DNA of 25,913 bases from a virus. The stretch covers positions 9,625 through 35,537 of the IMG/VR virus record IMGVR_UViG_3300000553_000143, one strand, 5' to 3'. Position numbers and translations under genes: made by a program. Below, piece after piece: positions 14,383-22,488 of this stretch. Each line of letters begins with the position of its first letter. The stretch's first letter is position 1. Under the pieces are notes generated by a model that saw only the letters and a list, made by a program, of their open reading frames with translations, was not told where the DNA came from and did no database searches.

Positions 14383-17300
14383 TCAAAATGGAAGATCGGT
14401 TGCCTTGTCCGAAGATGGAAAATTTATTACTCCCCCCTGCGCTCCGCTTGTGGGCCCCGCTGCTGCGTCGTGATCGTTGAACGATGCTGGGTCACTGAGC
14501 GAAGCCGATGTGCCTAGCATCAACCCTGTCTTTTCGGCAAGGAAAATCAATGCCGTTGTGCTGGTGCGCTTCTTCTCGCCGCTTTCCGAAACCTCCTGTG
14601 CCCCGGTTTTGGGGTCGATCTTTTTGAACGACTCCTTTTTTGTTTCGGCCACAAATGCTGCCGAGTTGCGCAGGTAGTATTCGATTGTCGATTCCGGCAA
14701 CGGCTTGTCGCCTTCCCTCAGGCATTGAGCCTTGTACAGCGAGAATACCCTGTTGGTGGTGAGGTATAGCAGCTGTGTCGATGCTGCGAATTTGATTTCC
14801 TGCTTTCCCCATGCCCCATTTTCGTAAAACCTGCGGGTAATGGCCTCGGCGTACATTGTTTTGTAGTCGCCATCCTCGTACAGTATATTCGAACTTACCA
14901 GGTACTGCACCACCTTCCAGAAGTTCCCAAGGTCGTCGTTCTTTTTTGTCTCCTTGTTCTGCTTCACCATCAGGTTAACCGCAAGCTTTATCGTCTCGTG
15001 TTCGTCCCAGGGGAGTTCCAACTGTTCGTTAAGTGTCGAATAGGCAGCCAACGGGATCAGCCAATTGTTGAAGATCCTGTCCTCTACCACATCGGTCTTC
15101 AGGAACCCTCGCATTTTCTCGTCAACAACCTTCACCCGGTTGGGATAATTGTCGGCAAAAATGGGGCGCAACCTCAATAACTGGTGGGTAATGTGGGTAA
15201 GCCCGCGTTTTTCGGTTTCCTTCAGGGCGAAGAACTCAATGCGCTCCTGGTCGGTGAACTCGATCTGCGTGAAGCTGAGGAACACGAACCTCGAAAACAG
15301 CGCGATATCGGCGGTCGCCATCTGTTGCCCGGTAAGGATGATCGCTTGATCGACCGATGTTGTTTCCTTCTTCTTGTCTTTGTCCATGTTCATGCGCGTA
15401 CGCCCAACACCGTCCCACATCCCCTTAAGGAACTCGCGCTTCTCCATTTCTATGTCGTTGCGGTATTCATCGATGTGGGCTATTGCATTGCAACTGGTTG
15501 CCACATGTTCGCCCAGTGCGGCCTTCGATGTGTTGTGCACATTTGGAGCTTTGGCCAGCCTTCCAAAAAAGTGCATGATACTTTCGGCACAGGCGGTCTT
15601 TCCGGCTCCTTTGGGGCCAAACATGTTCAGGATCGGGAAAATGCCAAACCGTTTCACGATAATATCCCTGAACAGCGACGCAAAATAGAAGCTCAAGGCA
15701 ATTTTGGCATTGTCGCCAAACACCCGCACAAACTTGTTGGCATACTCTTTCAGCGTTACGTTCCCCTCAATGTGGATGAACTTGCGCTCGAACTGGTAAA
15801 GGTTCTCCTCCTTGTCGTAGATGCTCGAGAATGCCGGTATGTAATAGCTCCGCTTGCCGTGCTTTACGATGCCATACGAATCGACCGGAACAAAGTCGGT
15901 GGTAAATATCCCGTTCCCCCAGCACCAAAACCCCTCCTTTTGCCATCCAAGCTGCTGTATCTCCTTGCAACTTTCGGTCTTGGCATACAGCCAACGTTTC
16001 AACCGGTTAAGGTCGGCCTGTGTACCGTCGAACCAGAAGTTCCCAAGGCTCTCAACATGGATCTGGAACGCCGTTAGCGACACAAGGTCTTTTTGTGGGA
16101 TCTCTACCACCCTGGTCATGCCGGTGATGTTCTTTACCTCGTACAACCGTTTCGCGTTGATGGTGCTTTCGATGTGGAACAGCGGAGTAAGCACAAAATT
16201 CGAGCGTTGGTGCGGGATCCCTTTCGTATCGTTGAAGTAGTAGCAGTTGTGGTCTTCGTAGAAACCGCGTTCGTTCAGTTCGTCGGCGGTTATCCCTTCG
16301 GGGATGTACCGCCGTTTTTCGACTGGGGCTTTTTCGGCCACCATCGCCCTCACCTGGTCCTGCCATGCTTTTTTTGGTTTGATGAGTGCCGATACCGCTT
16401 CCATATACACCTCGTGAAGCGAGCTGTCGTCGTACCGGCAAATCAGCGAAGCAACTTCTTTAATGAATTCGCTCTTGTATGCCGGGTTCTGGCACCGCTT
16501 TTCGCCCTGTTTGCACTTGTATATAATGTAATCGGTCTGGGCGGTATCCTTGAACTCCTCGAACTTTGCGAGCGAAGTGAACAACGAGTCGGGGTCTTCG
16601 CCTTCGGGCAATATCATAACCATTACGTTGCACTGTTCCTTAACGAGCAGCTCCCCGTTGCGGTCTATCGCCTTATGCCCAGCCTCGTCTCCATCGTAGA
16701 TCAAGGTCACGTTGTTGGTGTAGGTTTTCAGCAACCTTATCTGCTCTACTGTGAGGGCCGTTCCGCAGGGCGCAACCGAATTCCCGACCCCGATGTCGTG
16801 CAACCGCTTGATGTCGAAGTTCCCTTCAACAAGGTATGCTCGACCCTCTTTGCGGATTGCCGACCGGGCAACGTTAAGGGCGTACAGCTCGTTCCCTTTG
16901 TGGAACACTTCGGTGTCGAGCGAGTTCATGTACTTCGCCACCCCTTTTTTGTCGGTCAATGCCCTGCCCGTAAAGCCAACAACTTTTCCGGTTTTATCGC
17001 AAATGGGGAACATGATGCGGTCCCTGAAAAAATCGTACATCTGCCCGCCCTCATTGGTATCTATCAATCCGGCTTCCTTCAATAGCGCAAGGTTGAGCCC
17101 CTCTTTGGTCGCCCATTTCAGCAGGGCATTGTTGGCAGGTGCATACCCGAGCATGAACGGATCTGTAACGTCGATCTCGAACTTACGGGCTTTTATATAG
17201 GCCGATGCTTCGGTGCTTTCGGCAAGGCATTCCTGGTAGTGTGCTGCGACCCTTCGGCAAAGCAGCCTTATCGCCTCTTTGTGCTGGTAATCGGCATTGT

Positions 17301-17604
17301 CGAAGTCCTTTTTATCGGTAGCATAATCAACCTGTAGGTTCAATTTCCTAGCCCCAAGCTTCACCGCGTCCATAAATTCGAGCTTGTCGTGCTCCATAAT
17401 AAAGGCGATTGCGTCGCCACCTTTGCCGCACCCGAAGCATTTATAAATGCCCTTGGCTTCCGATACCTTGAAAGAAGCTGTCTTTTCGTTATGGAACGGG
17501 CAGCACCCCTCGTGGGTACGGCCATGCTGTTTTAACTCGACAAAGTGGCTAACCACTTCAACGATACTATCGTTGATCCGGTCTATCGCTTCTTTAACTT
17601 GCAT
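14383..17604 (-). CDS. Primase-helicase (CHC2 zinc finger, TOPRIM, AAA+ helicase)
   Basis: A 1073-aa replication protein that should make RNA primers and unwind phage DNA. Residues 33-70 are a DnaG-type zinc finger (C35-P-F-H38 ... C56-F-G-C59). TOPRIM follows: E260 in YLVEGNFD and DGDEAGH at 304-310. The middle (about 440-620) is a beta-rich linker typical of DUF927-type proteins. The helicase has Walker A GPKGAGKT at 663-670 and Walker B AIAHIDEY at 707-714. The tail is low-complexity and ends ATDLPF, the tip of an SSB-style C-terminus. Near residue 1037, GTSASLSDP is encoded by a degenerate copy of the palindromic repeat. ATG at 17604; candidate origin immediately downstream. Confidence 0.92.
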   Translation of the reverse strand: MQVKEAIDRINDSIVEVVSHFVELKQHGRTHEGCCPFHNEKTASFKVSEAKGIYKCFGCGKGGDAIAFIMEHDKLEFMDAVKLGARKLNLQVDYATDKKDFDNADYQHKEAIRLLCRRVAAHYQECLAESTEASAYIKARKFEIDVTDPFMLGYAPANNALLKWATKEGLNLALLKEAGLIDTNEGGQMYDFFRDRIMFPICDKTGKVVGFTGRALTDKKGVAKYMNSLDTEVFHKGNELYALNVARSAIRKEGRAYLVEGNFDIKRLHDIGVGNSVAPCGTALTVEQIRLLKTYTNNVTLIYDGDEAGHKAIDRNGELLVKEQCNVMVMILPEGEDPDSLFTSLAKFEEFKDTAQTDYIIYKCKQGEKRCQNPAYKSEFIKEVASLICRYDDSSLHEVYMEAVSALIKPKKAWQDQVRAMVAEKAPVEKRRYIPEGITADELNERGFYEDHNCYYFNDTKGIPHQRSNFVLTPLFHIESTINAKRLYEVKNITGMTRVVEIPQKDLVSLTAFQIHVESLGNFWFDGTQADLNRLKRWLYAKTESCKEIQQLGWQKEGFWCWGNGIFTTDFVPVDSYGIVKHGKRSYYIPAFSSIYDKEENLYQFERKFIHIEGNVTLKEYANKFVRVFGDNAKIALSFYFASLFRDIIVKRFGIFPILNMFGPKGAGKTACAESIMHFFGRLAKAPNVHNTSKAALGEHVATSCNAIAHIDEYRNDIEMEKREFLKGMWDGVGRTRMNMDKDKKKETTSVDQAIILTGQQMATADIALFSRFVFLSFTQIEFTDQERIEFFALKETEKRGLTHITHQLLRLRPIFADNYPNRVKVVDEKMRGFLKTDVVEDRIFNNWLIPLAAYSTLNEQLELPWDEHETIKLAVNLMVKQNKETKKNDDLGNFWKVVQYLVSSNILYEDGDYKTMYAEAITRRFYENGAWGKQEIKFAASTQLLYLTTNRVFSLYKAQCLREGDKPLPESTIEYYLRNSAAFVAETKKESFKKIDPKTGAQEVSESGEKKRTSTTALIFLAEKTGLMLGTSASLSDPASFNDHDAAAGPTSGAQGGVINFPSSDKATDLPF
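14490..14514. repeat. Degenerate palindromic repeat copy in the primase tail
   Basis: GGTCACTGAGCG then AAGCCGATGTGCC; 20 of 25 bases shared with the copy at 21103. On the minus strand it encodes GTSASLSD in the same frame as the other coding copies. Confidence 0.65.
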
Positions 17605-17622
17605 CGTTTTCTGTTTTTTTTC

Positions 17623-17949
17623 TTAAACGGTTTCTCTTATCAGGATGATCCTGAACCAAGGATCTTCGTATCCTGGATCGCTTTGCAGCAAGGCTGTCCG
17701 CAAAAGCTTAGGCTCTACGCCCCAATACCCGAACAGGAACCCGCGTGGCGGATCTTCCCAATCGAATACCCAACGGTGTTCGCTCACGATCCCGGTTGTC
17801 GATTGGTTCGTTTTCGGGTTCTTGCAAATAACCTGCTGCCCTGGCTTCAACACAATACCGGGTACCGGTTGGATGATTGGGAAATAAGCCGACTTTGGCC
17901 GTCCCTGGTTGATCATGATCACCTCTTCTGTTAATGGTTCGGTTGTCAT
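17623..17949 (-). CDS. Small unknown protein upstream of primase
   Basis: A 108-aa protein, beta-rich, with a proline-rich start (IIQPVPGIVLKPGQQVICK) and aromatic centre (WVFDWEDPPRGFLFGYWG). The first 60 residues look like a small barrel (SH3- or ASCH-like), but I cannot name it. It lies 18 bp before the primase start and should be co-transcribed with it. Confidence 0.55.
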   Translation of the reverse strand: MTTEPLTEEVIMINQGRPKSAYFPIIQPVPGIVLKPGQQVICKNPKTNQSTTGIVSEHRWVFDWEDPPRGFLFGYWGVEPKLLRTALLQSDPGYEDPWFRIILIRETV

Positions 17950-17963
17950 AATATAAAATTATT

Positions 17964-18137
17964 TTAGTTCCTGTTCGATGGTCGTGGTAAAAGTTTGTCA
18001 AACTTCGCAAGTGCCTCTTTCATTTCTGGCAACCATAGATAAAGGCTATCAACCGAACCAGATACATTCAGCAATGTGTCGAACGTATCCACACACTCCT
18101 TCATCTCTGCCAATGCTTTTTTGATTTCATCATTCAT
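17964..18137 (-). CDS. 57-aa helical protein
   Basis: A short gene easily missed: ATG at 18137, TAA at 17964-17966. The product starts MNDEIKKALAEMKECVDTFD and continues with a second amphipathic helix (LWLPEMKEALAKFDKLL), a two-helix hairpin. It overlaps the stop of the ASCH-like gene by 8 bp and lies 14 bp before the next gene, so it fills an otherwise empty gap in the operon, which supports it. Function unknown. Confidence 0.6.
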   Translation of the reverse strand: MNDEIKKALAEMKECVDTFDTLLNVSGSVDSLYLWLPEMKEALAKFDKLLPRPSNRN

Positions 18138-18723
18138 AATACATCGGGTTGATTATTTGTACCCCATAGCTGTGTTTTTCTGCAAGCTCCTGTATATACC
18201 TGTCGCCCTGTGCCTTTTCAACATCCTCCTGCCTTACGTTAATGGTCTTTTGGGTAGTTTCCAGCGTCAGTCCGAAGCCATGGTCTTTCACCTTTTTGTT
18301 GCAGAAATATTTGCGGTCGTAGGTGTTCTTCATGTGGATGCGTTGCCCCTCGAACGGAAAGCCATGCACCCGCTTGAAAAACCTCATCATCAGGTTGCTG
18401 TTCTGGAATCCGTCTTTCCGGGCAATTGCTGTGAGCGATTTCTCGTCGAGCAGTTCCCCGTCAATCTTCACGGTATAGACTCCCCAAACAAGTTTCATCT
18501 CGATAAGCTCCACTTTGGTGCACCGAACCTCGCCAAGCTTCTCGCATTGCTTTGTCCGCAAGCCTGTAAAAAGTACCAGATTGTCGCCCTTCCGGAAGGG
18601 GCGTTTCCGCTCCTTCCGTATCGTGGTCGTTTTGGGCTTAACCCCCGTCCGCTTTGCGTAATCCGCATCCAGCATCGCCCTGATGCCCGCCACAAATTCT
18701 GGTTTAAAGTTGATCGATGGCAT
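18130..18723 (-). CDS. ASCH-domain-like protein
   Basis: A 197-aa protein. Residues 1-75 match the ASCH/PUA-like pattern common in phages: FKPEFVAGIRAML, then TTIRKERKRPFRKGDNLVLF and TGLRTKQCEKLGEVRC. ASCH domains bind RNA or nucleotides and some act as ribonucleases or modified-base hydrolases. The second half (SLTAIARKDGFQNSNLMMRF) is a helical extension also seen in Bacteroidetes phage members. It lies between the SSB-like gene (2 bp gap) and the 57-aa gene, inside the replication operon. Confidence 0.65.
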   Translation of the reverse strand: MPSINFKPEFVAGIRAMLDADYAKRTGVKPKTTTIRKERKRPFRKGDNLVLFTGLRTKQCEKLGEVRCTKVELIEMKLVWGVYTVKIDGELLDEKSLTAIARKDGFQNSNLMMRFFKRVHGFPFEGQRIHMKNTYDRKYFCNKKVKDHGFGLTLETTQKTINVRQEDVEKAQGDRYIQELAEKHSYGVQIINPMYYE

Positions 18724-18725
18724 GG

Positions 18726-19109
18726 TTAGAATGGTAAATCGTCTTTCTCATCGTCCATTTTCTCAACTTCGGCAACCGTATTTGTTTCAGGCACTTCGGT
18801 TTGTTTTGCCTCCATAGGCTTCATGTTCCCCAAAATTGGAATAGCTCTTCGTTGGTCCTCTGTCATTGCATCGTTTTCGGCTTTCAGAAAACTTGCCTTT
18901 ACGATATGCGTATGGCCGAAATTCAGGTTGTCATTGCCAAACCCGCCCATGTTCAAAAAGATACCCGTCTCCTTTTCTACAAGGGTGCTGATCCCCTCAA
19001 GCGGTATCACGAGGCATCTTACCACGTTTGTTTTCCCTTTAATTTTCATCACGCTTGCAGCCCTAAGCTTTAGCATGTTCACACTGATCTGATAATTTGG
19101 ATTGCTCAT
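18726..19109 (-). CDS. SSB-like single-stranded DNA-binding protein
   Basis: A 127-aa protein ending MDDEKDDLPF, the classical acidic SSB tail that recruits replication and repair enzymes. The first 90 residues are beta-rich (MLKLRAASVMKIKGKTNVVR, then LVIPLEGIST) and would form the DNA-binding barrel; they are not close to bacterial SSB in sequence, so this is a divergent phage type. A linker rich in T, E and V joins the two. It sits among replication genes, upstream of the ASCH-like gene and primase. The tail is plain to see; the DNA-binding role of the N-terminal part is inferred. Confidence 0.75.
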   Translation of the reverse strand: MSNPNYQISVNMLKLRAASVMKIKGKTNVVRCLVIPLEGISTLVEKETGIFLNMGGFGNDNLNFGHTHIVKASFLKAENDAMTEDQRRAIPILGNMKPMEAKQTEVPETNTVAEVEKMDDEKDDLPF

Positions 19110-19133
19110 AATTTTAATAATATTAAATAAGGT

Positions 19134-20798
19134 TTATAAATAAATTTCTTTAGCTTTTGTATTCTCCAAACTCCCTTTCATGGCCATTATCAGCACTTTT
19201 GCCATTTCCGATGGCACAGCGTTACCAATCATTTTAGTTGCCGATTTTTTTGAGAACCCCTCGAAATAGTCTTTCGGGAATCCCATTATTGGGGCAAGTT
19301 CGGTGTGCGGGTCCAGGAACCTCATTTTAATGTCGAAATCAAATATTCCGTTCTCCGGTTTCCTTTCTCTATTTTCAACCGTTATCAATGCCTTATTATT
19401 GGTTCCCGTAAGGACCGAGTTCAATGGCCGTTCAATCGATTGGTTTTGGCTCTCCGGATGTCCACCAGAATTGAAGTACGCCGATATGAATTGCATTTTT
19501 TGTTCAACAGTTATCGATCCCAGCGGGCTTTCGATGCTTTGGTTGTTTAATTCTGGATGCCCTTTGCTGTTGTATTGTTTGCTCACAAACTGCGCTTCAA
19601 TGGTAATTAATCCATTGTGATCTATGGTGGTTATAGTCGGCAAAGGGCTGTCGATATCCGAAGCATGGTTCCCTTTATAGTGCTGAACCAACAAATTGGC
19701 TGTAACCAATCTTTTCGAGTTTGCACATGTAATTGTAGTGCTGGGTTTATCTAATGGCTGGGCAGTGTCCAACCTGCCATAGCTATCGTCAAGAAATTGC
19801 GCCTGTATCGAAACCAATTGCTTTGTTTCCCTAGTCAATTGTGGGTTCATCAGCTCGTCAAGGTGGTTATAGTTGTCGGTATGGCAATTGTCCGTAATAA
19901 ACTGCATTTTTTCCATCGTTATCAATACCTTCGCTTCCACAGTACTGATCGTCGAAATAGGTTTTTCTATCGACTGGCAATTATGCCCGCTTCCATGGTA
20001 GGTCATCAGCATGTACATTTCAGGGGCAAACTTCTTTATCCCACCAACAATACGTTTAACGGTATTTTCGCACAATGGGTGCCGGTGCTGTTTTGGTAAC
20101 TGTTCGTTCGTTTCCCTTCCAAAAATTGAAGTGCCCTCGTTCGCAAGGTTCAGGAACTCCCTGCATGCCCGCCATTTCTTCAATCCCTTTATCCCTTTTT
20201 CGTTGTGCGATTGTTCAGGCCACTCAATTTTTATCCCTTCTACCGCGAAAATCCCAAAATACCTTATCCTCCTGGTAGGGCAGTTGTAATCTGCCGCATT
20301 GAGGAACCGGTGTTCGTAGTTGGCATATCCCAACGCTTTAATGGCTTCGATCCATTTTACAAATTCTTCTCCCTCTCTTTCCTTTATAGGTTTGCCATCC
20401 GCGGCAACCGGGCTCCATTTTACAAATTCAGGAACGTTTTCGATATGGATCACCGATGGGGCGCAGTGCTTTATATACCGCAGTATCTCCCATCCAAGGG
20501 TGTAACTCCCAATCTCCTTGTCTGCCCCGCCTTTTGCCTTGCTATGCTGTGTGCATTCCGTCGATGCCCAAAGGATATCGACCGGTTCAAGTTCCGAAAC
20601 ATCCTGGGTCCTGATGTCGGCCTGATAATGTACCGTTTCAGGGTGGTTTTTGGCGTGGCACTCTATGGCCGTTTTCGAATGGTTCAAAGCCCATTTCACT
20701 TTAACGCCTGGGATACTGATCGCCCCGGTTGTCACCCCTCCGCCACCGGCAAAAAGGTCGGCAAAAGTGATATCTTGTTTATTTATAAGTCTGTGCAT
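19134..20798 (-). CDS. C5-cytosine DNA methyltransferase
   Basis: A 554-aa enzyme that should transfer methyl groups from SAM to carbon 5 of cytosine, probably to protect phage DNA from host restriction. Motifs from the ATG at 20798 (a TTG start at 20819 is less likely): motif I FADLFAGGGG (12-21); motif IV STECTQHSKAKGG with catalytic C82, in which the usual PPC is replaced by TEC; motif VI HIENVPEF (118-125); motif VIII CPTRRIRYFG (173-182); motifs IX-X MGFPKDYF and KMIGNAVP near the end. Between VIII and IX is an unusually long region (261-473) of six related units. No restriction partner is visible nearby, so it is a solitary methylase. Confidence 0.92.
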   Translation of the reverse strand: MHRLINKQDITFADLFAGGGGVTTGAISIPGVKVKWALNHSKTAIECHAKNHPETVHYQADIRTQDVSELEPVDILWASTECTQHSKAKGGADKEIGSYTLGWEILRYIKHCAPSVIHIENVPEFVKWSPVAADGKPIKEREGEEFVKWIEAIKALGYANYEHRFLNAADYNCPTRRIRYFGIFAVEGIKIEWPEQSHNEKGIKGLKKWRACREFLNLANEGTSIFGRETNEQLPKQHRHPLCENTVKRIVGGIKKFAPEMYMLMTYHGSGHNCQSIEKPISTISTVEAKVLITMEKMQFITDNCHTDNYNHLDELMNPQLTRETKQLVSIQAQFLDDSYGRLDTAQPLDKPSTTITCANSKRLVTANLLVQHYKGNHASDIDSPLPTITTIDHNGLITIEAQFVSKQYNSKGHPELNNQSIESPLGSITVEQKMQFISAYFNSGGHPESQNQSIERPLNSVLTGTNNKALITVENRERKPENGIFDFDIKMRFLDPHTELAPIMGFPKDYFEGFSKKSATKMIGNAVPSEMAKVLIMAMKGSLENTKAKEIYL

Positions 20799-20808
20799 TT
20801 CTTGTTGG

Positions 20809-20988
20809 TTATAATTCAAAAAGCAATATTTTCTCGTTTGTCCAGCACTCCATTAAGTACCGGTCAAATTCCTTCCTGTCCTGGCACCCTTTATGGTAAG
20901 TCCAGTGAGCTACCCAAAGGTGCTTTTCCCAGAACTTCAAGGTTTCCCTGCGGTAGCCAATCAACCTAAACCCCCTCCGCAGGTACAT
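20809..20988 (-). CDS. 59-aa unknown protein
   Basis: Chosen start is the ATG at 20988 (MYLRRGFRLIGYRRETLKFW), 8 bp after the previous stop; a longer frame from 21030 would overlap that gene. Basic and aromatic-rich (EKHLWVAHWTYHKGCQDRKE). The stop lies 11 bp before the methyltransferase ATG. No family recognised. Confidence 0.45.
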   Translation of the reverse strand: MYLRRGFRLIGYRRETLKFWEKHLWVAHWTYHKGCQDRKEFDRYLMECWTNEKILLFEL

Positions 20989-20995
20989 CTTCAGC

Positions 20996-21325
20996 TCACC
21001 TTCGCCCGTTTGGAGCGTCGCCGGGATCATCGCAATTGGTAGTTGCTTCAGTTGTCTTATTGAGTATTTTCACAACATTCACCTTCTTATCCTCTTTTCT
21101 GCGGTCACTGAGCGGAGTCGAAGTGCCGCTTAAAATCCTCACAATCTCCTCCTCCGTCCCCTTCCTTTGCTCCGGGGTTTCGTCGTCGAGCGAAAACTTT
21201 TTCACATAATCATAAAACCCGAACAGAAAGAAAATGCATAAAACCATAACCCCAATAATCACATACGAAAAGATCCCCATTTCGGGCGTACCCGATTCAA
21301 TTGCCAATAAAAAAAGTGTTTTCAT
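20996..21325 (-). CDS. Single-pass membrane protein with repeat-encoded insert
   Basis: A 109-aa protein with one membrane helix near the N-terminus (YVIIGVMVLCIFFLFGFYDY, about residues 21-40) and a charged cytoplasmic tail. The tail carries SGTSTPLSDR, encoded by a palindromic repeat at 21103-21127 in the same frame as the copies in two other genes. It lies 6 bp after the two-helix membrane gene; the pair could be a spanin- or holin-associated set, but no lysis enzyme is visible in the window. Confidence 0.55.
   Translation of the reverse strand: MKTLFLLAIESGTPEMGIFSYVIIGVMVLCIFFLFGFYDYVKKFSLDDETPEQRKGTEEEIVRILSGTSTPLSDRRKEDKKVNVVKILNKTTEATTNCDDPGDAPNGRR
21103..21127. repeat. Palindromic repeat copy inside the membrane-protein gene
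   Basis: 25-mer GGTCACTGAGCGG then AGTCGAAGTGCC, extended by GCGG/CCGC flanks (21101-21129) into a longer stem. It encodes GTSTPLSD on the minus strand. Confidence 0.8.
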
Positions 21326-21331
21326 AGTGAA

Positions 21332-21580
21332 TTAATGTTTTATCATTTTTGCCAATAGAACTCCGCATAAGCCTCCGCACATGGCACCGGCAGAATAAAC
21401 CAATTGGCTGGTAATCGTCCCGGTCGCAACCTTACGGACGTTGATGGTCCAGAGGAACGAGATCCCAAAACCGCAAACGGCTATACCCATCCAGATAAGG
21501 CGCGAAATGAAATAAACGTTGGCACTTACCAGGAATACCTGGGCGAAGCCAGCGGCGAAAATTTTTGATAGGTCTTTCAT
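21332..21580 (-). CDS. Two-helix membrane protein, possible holin
   Basis: An 82-aa protein with two likely membrane segments (about residues 13-33 and 62-78: VYFISRLIWMGIAVCGFGIS and YSAGAMCGGLCGVLLAK). Size and layout fit small phage holins, but it lies in the early half of the genome near DNA genes and no endolysin adjoins it, so a superinfection or host-membrane role is equally possible. The ATG overlaps the upstream stop by 1 bp (TAATG). Confidence 0.55.
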   Translation of the reverse strand: MKDLSKIFAAGFAQVFLVSANVYFISRLIWMGIAVCGFGISFLWTINVRKVATGTITSQLVYSAGAMCGGLCGVLLAKMIKH

Positions 21581-21891
21581 TACCAGTTATAATTTTCGTT
21601 GAACGGGATTAGCTTTTCGCCTTTTTTCTGTAGGATGTCCTTATTGAGCTCTAGGGCGTTTCCAAGGTCAACCTTCACATCGATCAGCCTATCCTCTCGC
21701 CACTGTTCGCACACTACCACTTGGTGGGCATCGGTAATGTCCTGCAAACGTTTTTCGATCAACCTTTCCCATTTTTTGGACTGGTGCCTGCTCAGGTCTA
21801 TGATCTTTTCCTCGGGCATGTTAAGGGTAACGAACTTCAAAAGCTCTTTGTACTCGGTCGATTCGTAATCGCCAATAACTGCAACCTTCAT
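21580..21891 (-). CDS. Small Rossmann-like unknown protein
   Basis: A 103-aa protein from the ATG at 21891. It begins MKVAVIGDYESTEYKELLKF, a beta strand followed by a GDYES turn as in nucleotide-binding or nucleoside deoxyribosyltransferase-like folds; residues 55-75 give HQVVVCEQWREDRLIDVKVD. A longer frame from 22056 would run through the next gene's 3' end and has no similar character. Function not assignable. Confidence 0.5.
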   Translation of the reverse strand: MKVAVIGDYESTEYKELLKFVTLNMPEEKIIDLSRHQSKKWERLIEKRLQDITDAHQVVVCEQWREDRLIDVKVDLGNALELNKDILQKKGEKLIPFNENYNW

Positions 21892-21902
21892 AGTCTTGAT
21901 TG

Positions 21903-22238
21903 TTAAAATAATATTGAAAAAACGAAACAAATTAAAAGGAGAGTAAGTGTGGCGCACAAAGCCCTCGCCATTTCGATCTCCGGCTGGTTTGGCCTTATCA
22001 TGTCGCACTCCCTGAACCGTGCGTTGTTCATCCAGCACTCGCCAAACTGGTTCCATGTAACGAGTTCCGATTTTTCACCGGTTTTCCAAACCCGTCCAAT
22101 TGTGCGCGTAGGGAGTCCTTCCTTTTTATCGTCAAAAAACATGTGCACTTTTTGATAATTAAAATTACCGTTCCTGATCTTGCTATTTTCCATCTCTGCA
22201 GTCGAATAGCGTGGGTTGAAAAATTCTTTGGGTGTCAT
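21903..22238 (-). CDS. C-terminally anchored membrane protein
   Basis: A 111-aa protein (ATG at 22238, MTPKEFFNPRYSTAEMENSK) whose last 20 residues (ARALCATLTLLLICFVFSIL plus a final F) form one membrane helix, so it is a tail-anchored protein with a soluble N-terminal domain containing KKEGLPTRTIGRVWKTGEK. It lies 11 bp before the Rossmann-like gene. Function unknown; membrane tail anchors in early phage genes are sometimes exclusion factors. Confidence 0.5.
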   Translation of the reverse strand: MTPKEFFNPRYSTAEMENSKIRNGNFNYQKVHMFFDDKKEGLPTRTIGRVWKTGEKSELVTWNQFGECWMNNARFRECDMIRPNQPEIEMARALCATLTLLLICFVFSILF

Positions 22239-22248
22239 GGTATTTTGA

Positions 22249-22488
22249 TTAGGAATGTACAAGTACTTCGGCATCCGTAACTCCAAAAACCCAATTCGCA
22301 TACTTGTTGCTCAGTACCTGGTCAACAGCTTGGTCGATGGTTTCTATTATTGCACTTACAGTAGGTCTCTCATAATTCTCAACTAAATCGAACCGGTTGT
22401 ACTGCAACAAAGCATTTTTAATCAGTTGCGATTCCTTTAGCGAGATGCCCTCAAGGGTAATTTCTAATTTTTTTGTTGTGAAATTCAT
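22249..22488 (-). CDS. Small unknown protein
   Basis: A 79-aa AT-rich protein (MNFTTKKLEITLEGISLKES ...). It overlaps the upstream 127-aa gene by 4 bp (ATGA). Alpha/beta, no known motif. Confidence 0.5.
   Translation of the reverse strand: MNFTTKKLEITLEGISLKESQLIKNALLQYNRFDLVENYERPTVSAIIETIDQAVDQVLSNKYANWVFGVTDAEVLVHS

Noticed and set aside
16093-17085. 330-codon plus-strand frame opposite the primase
   Set aside because: Antisense shadow of a well-supported gene with clear motifs on the other strand.
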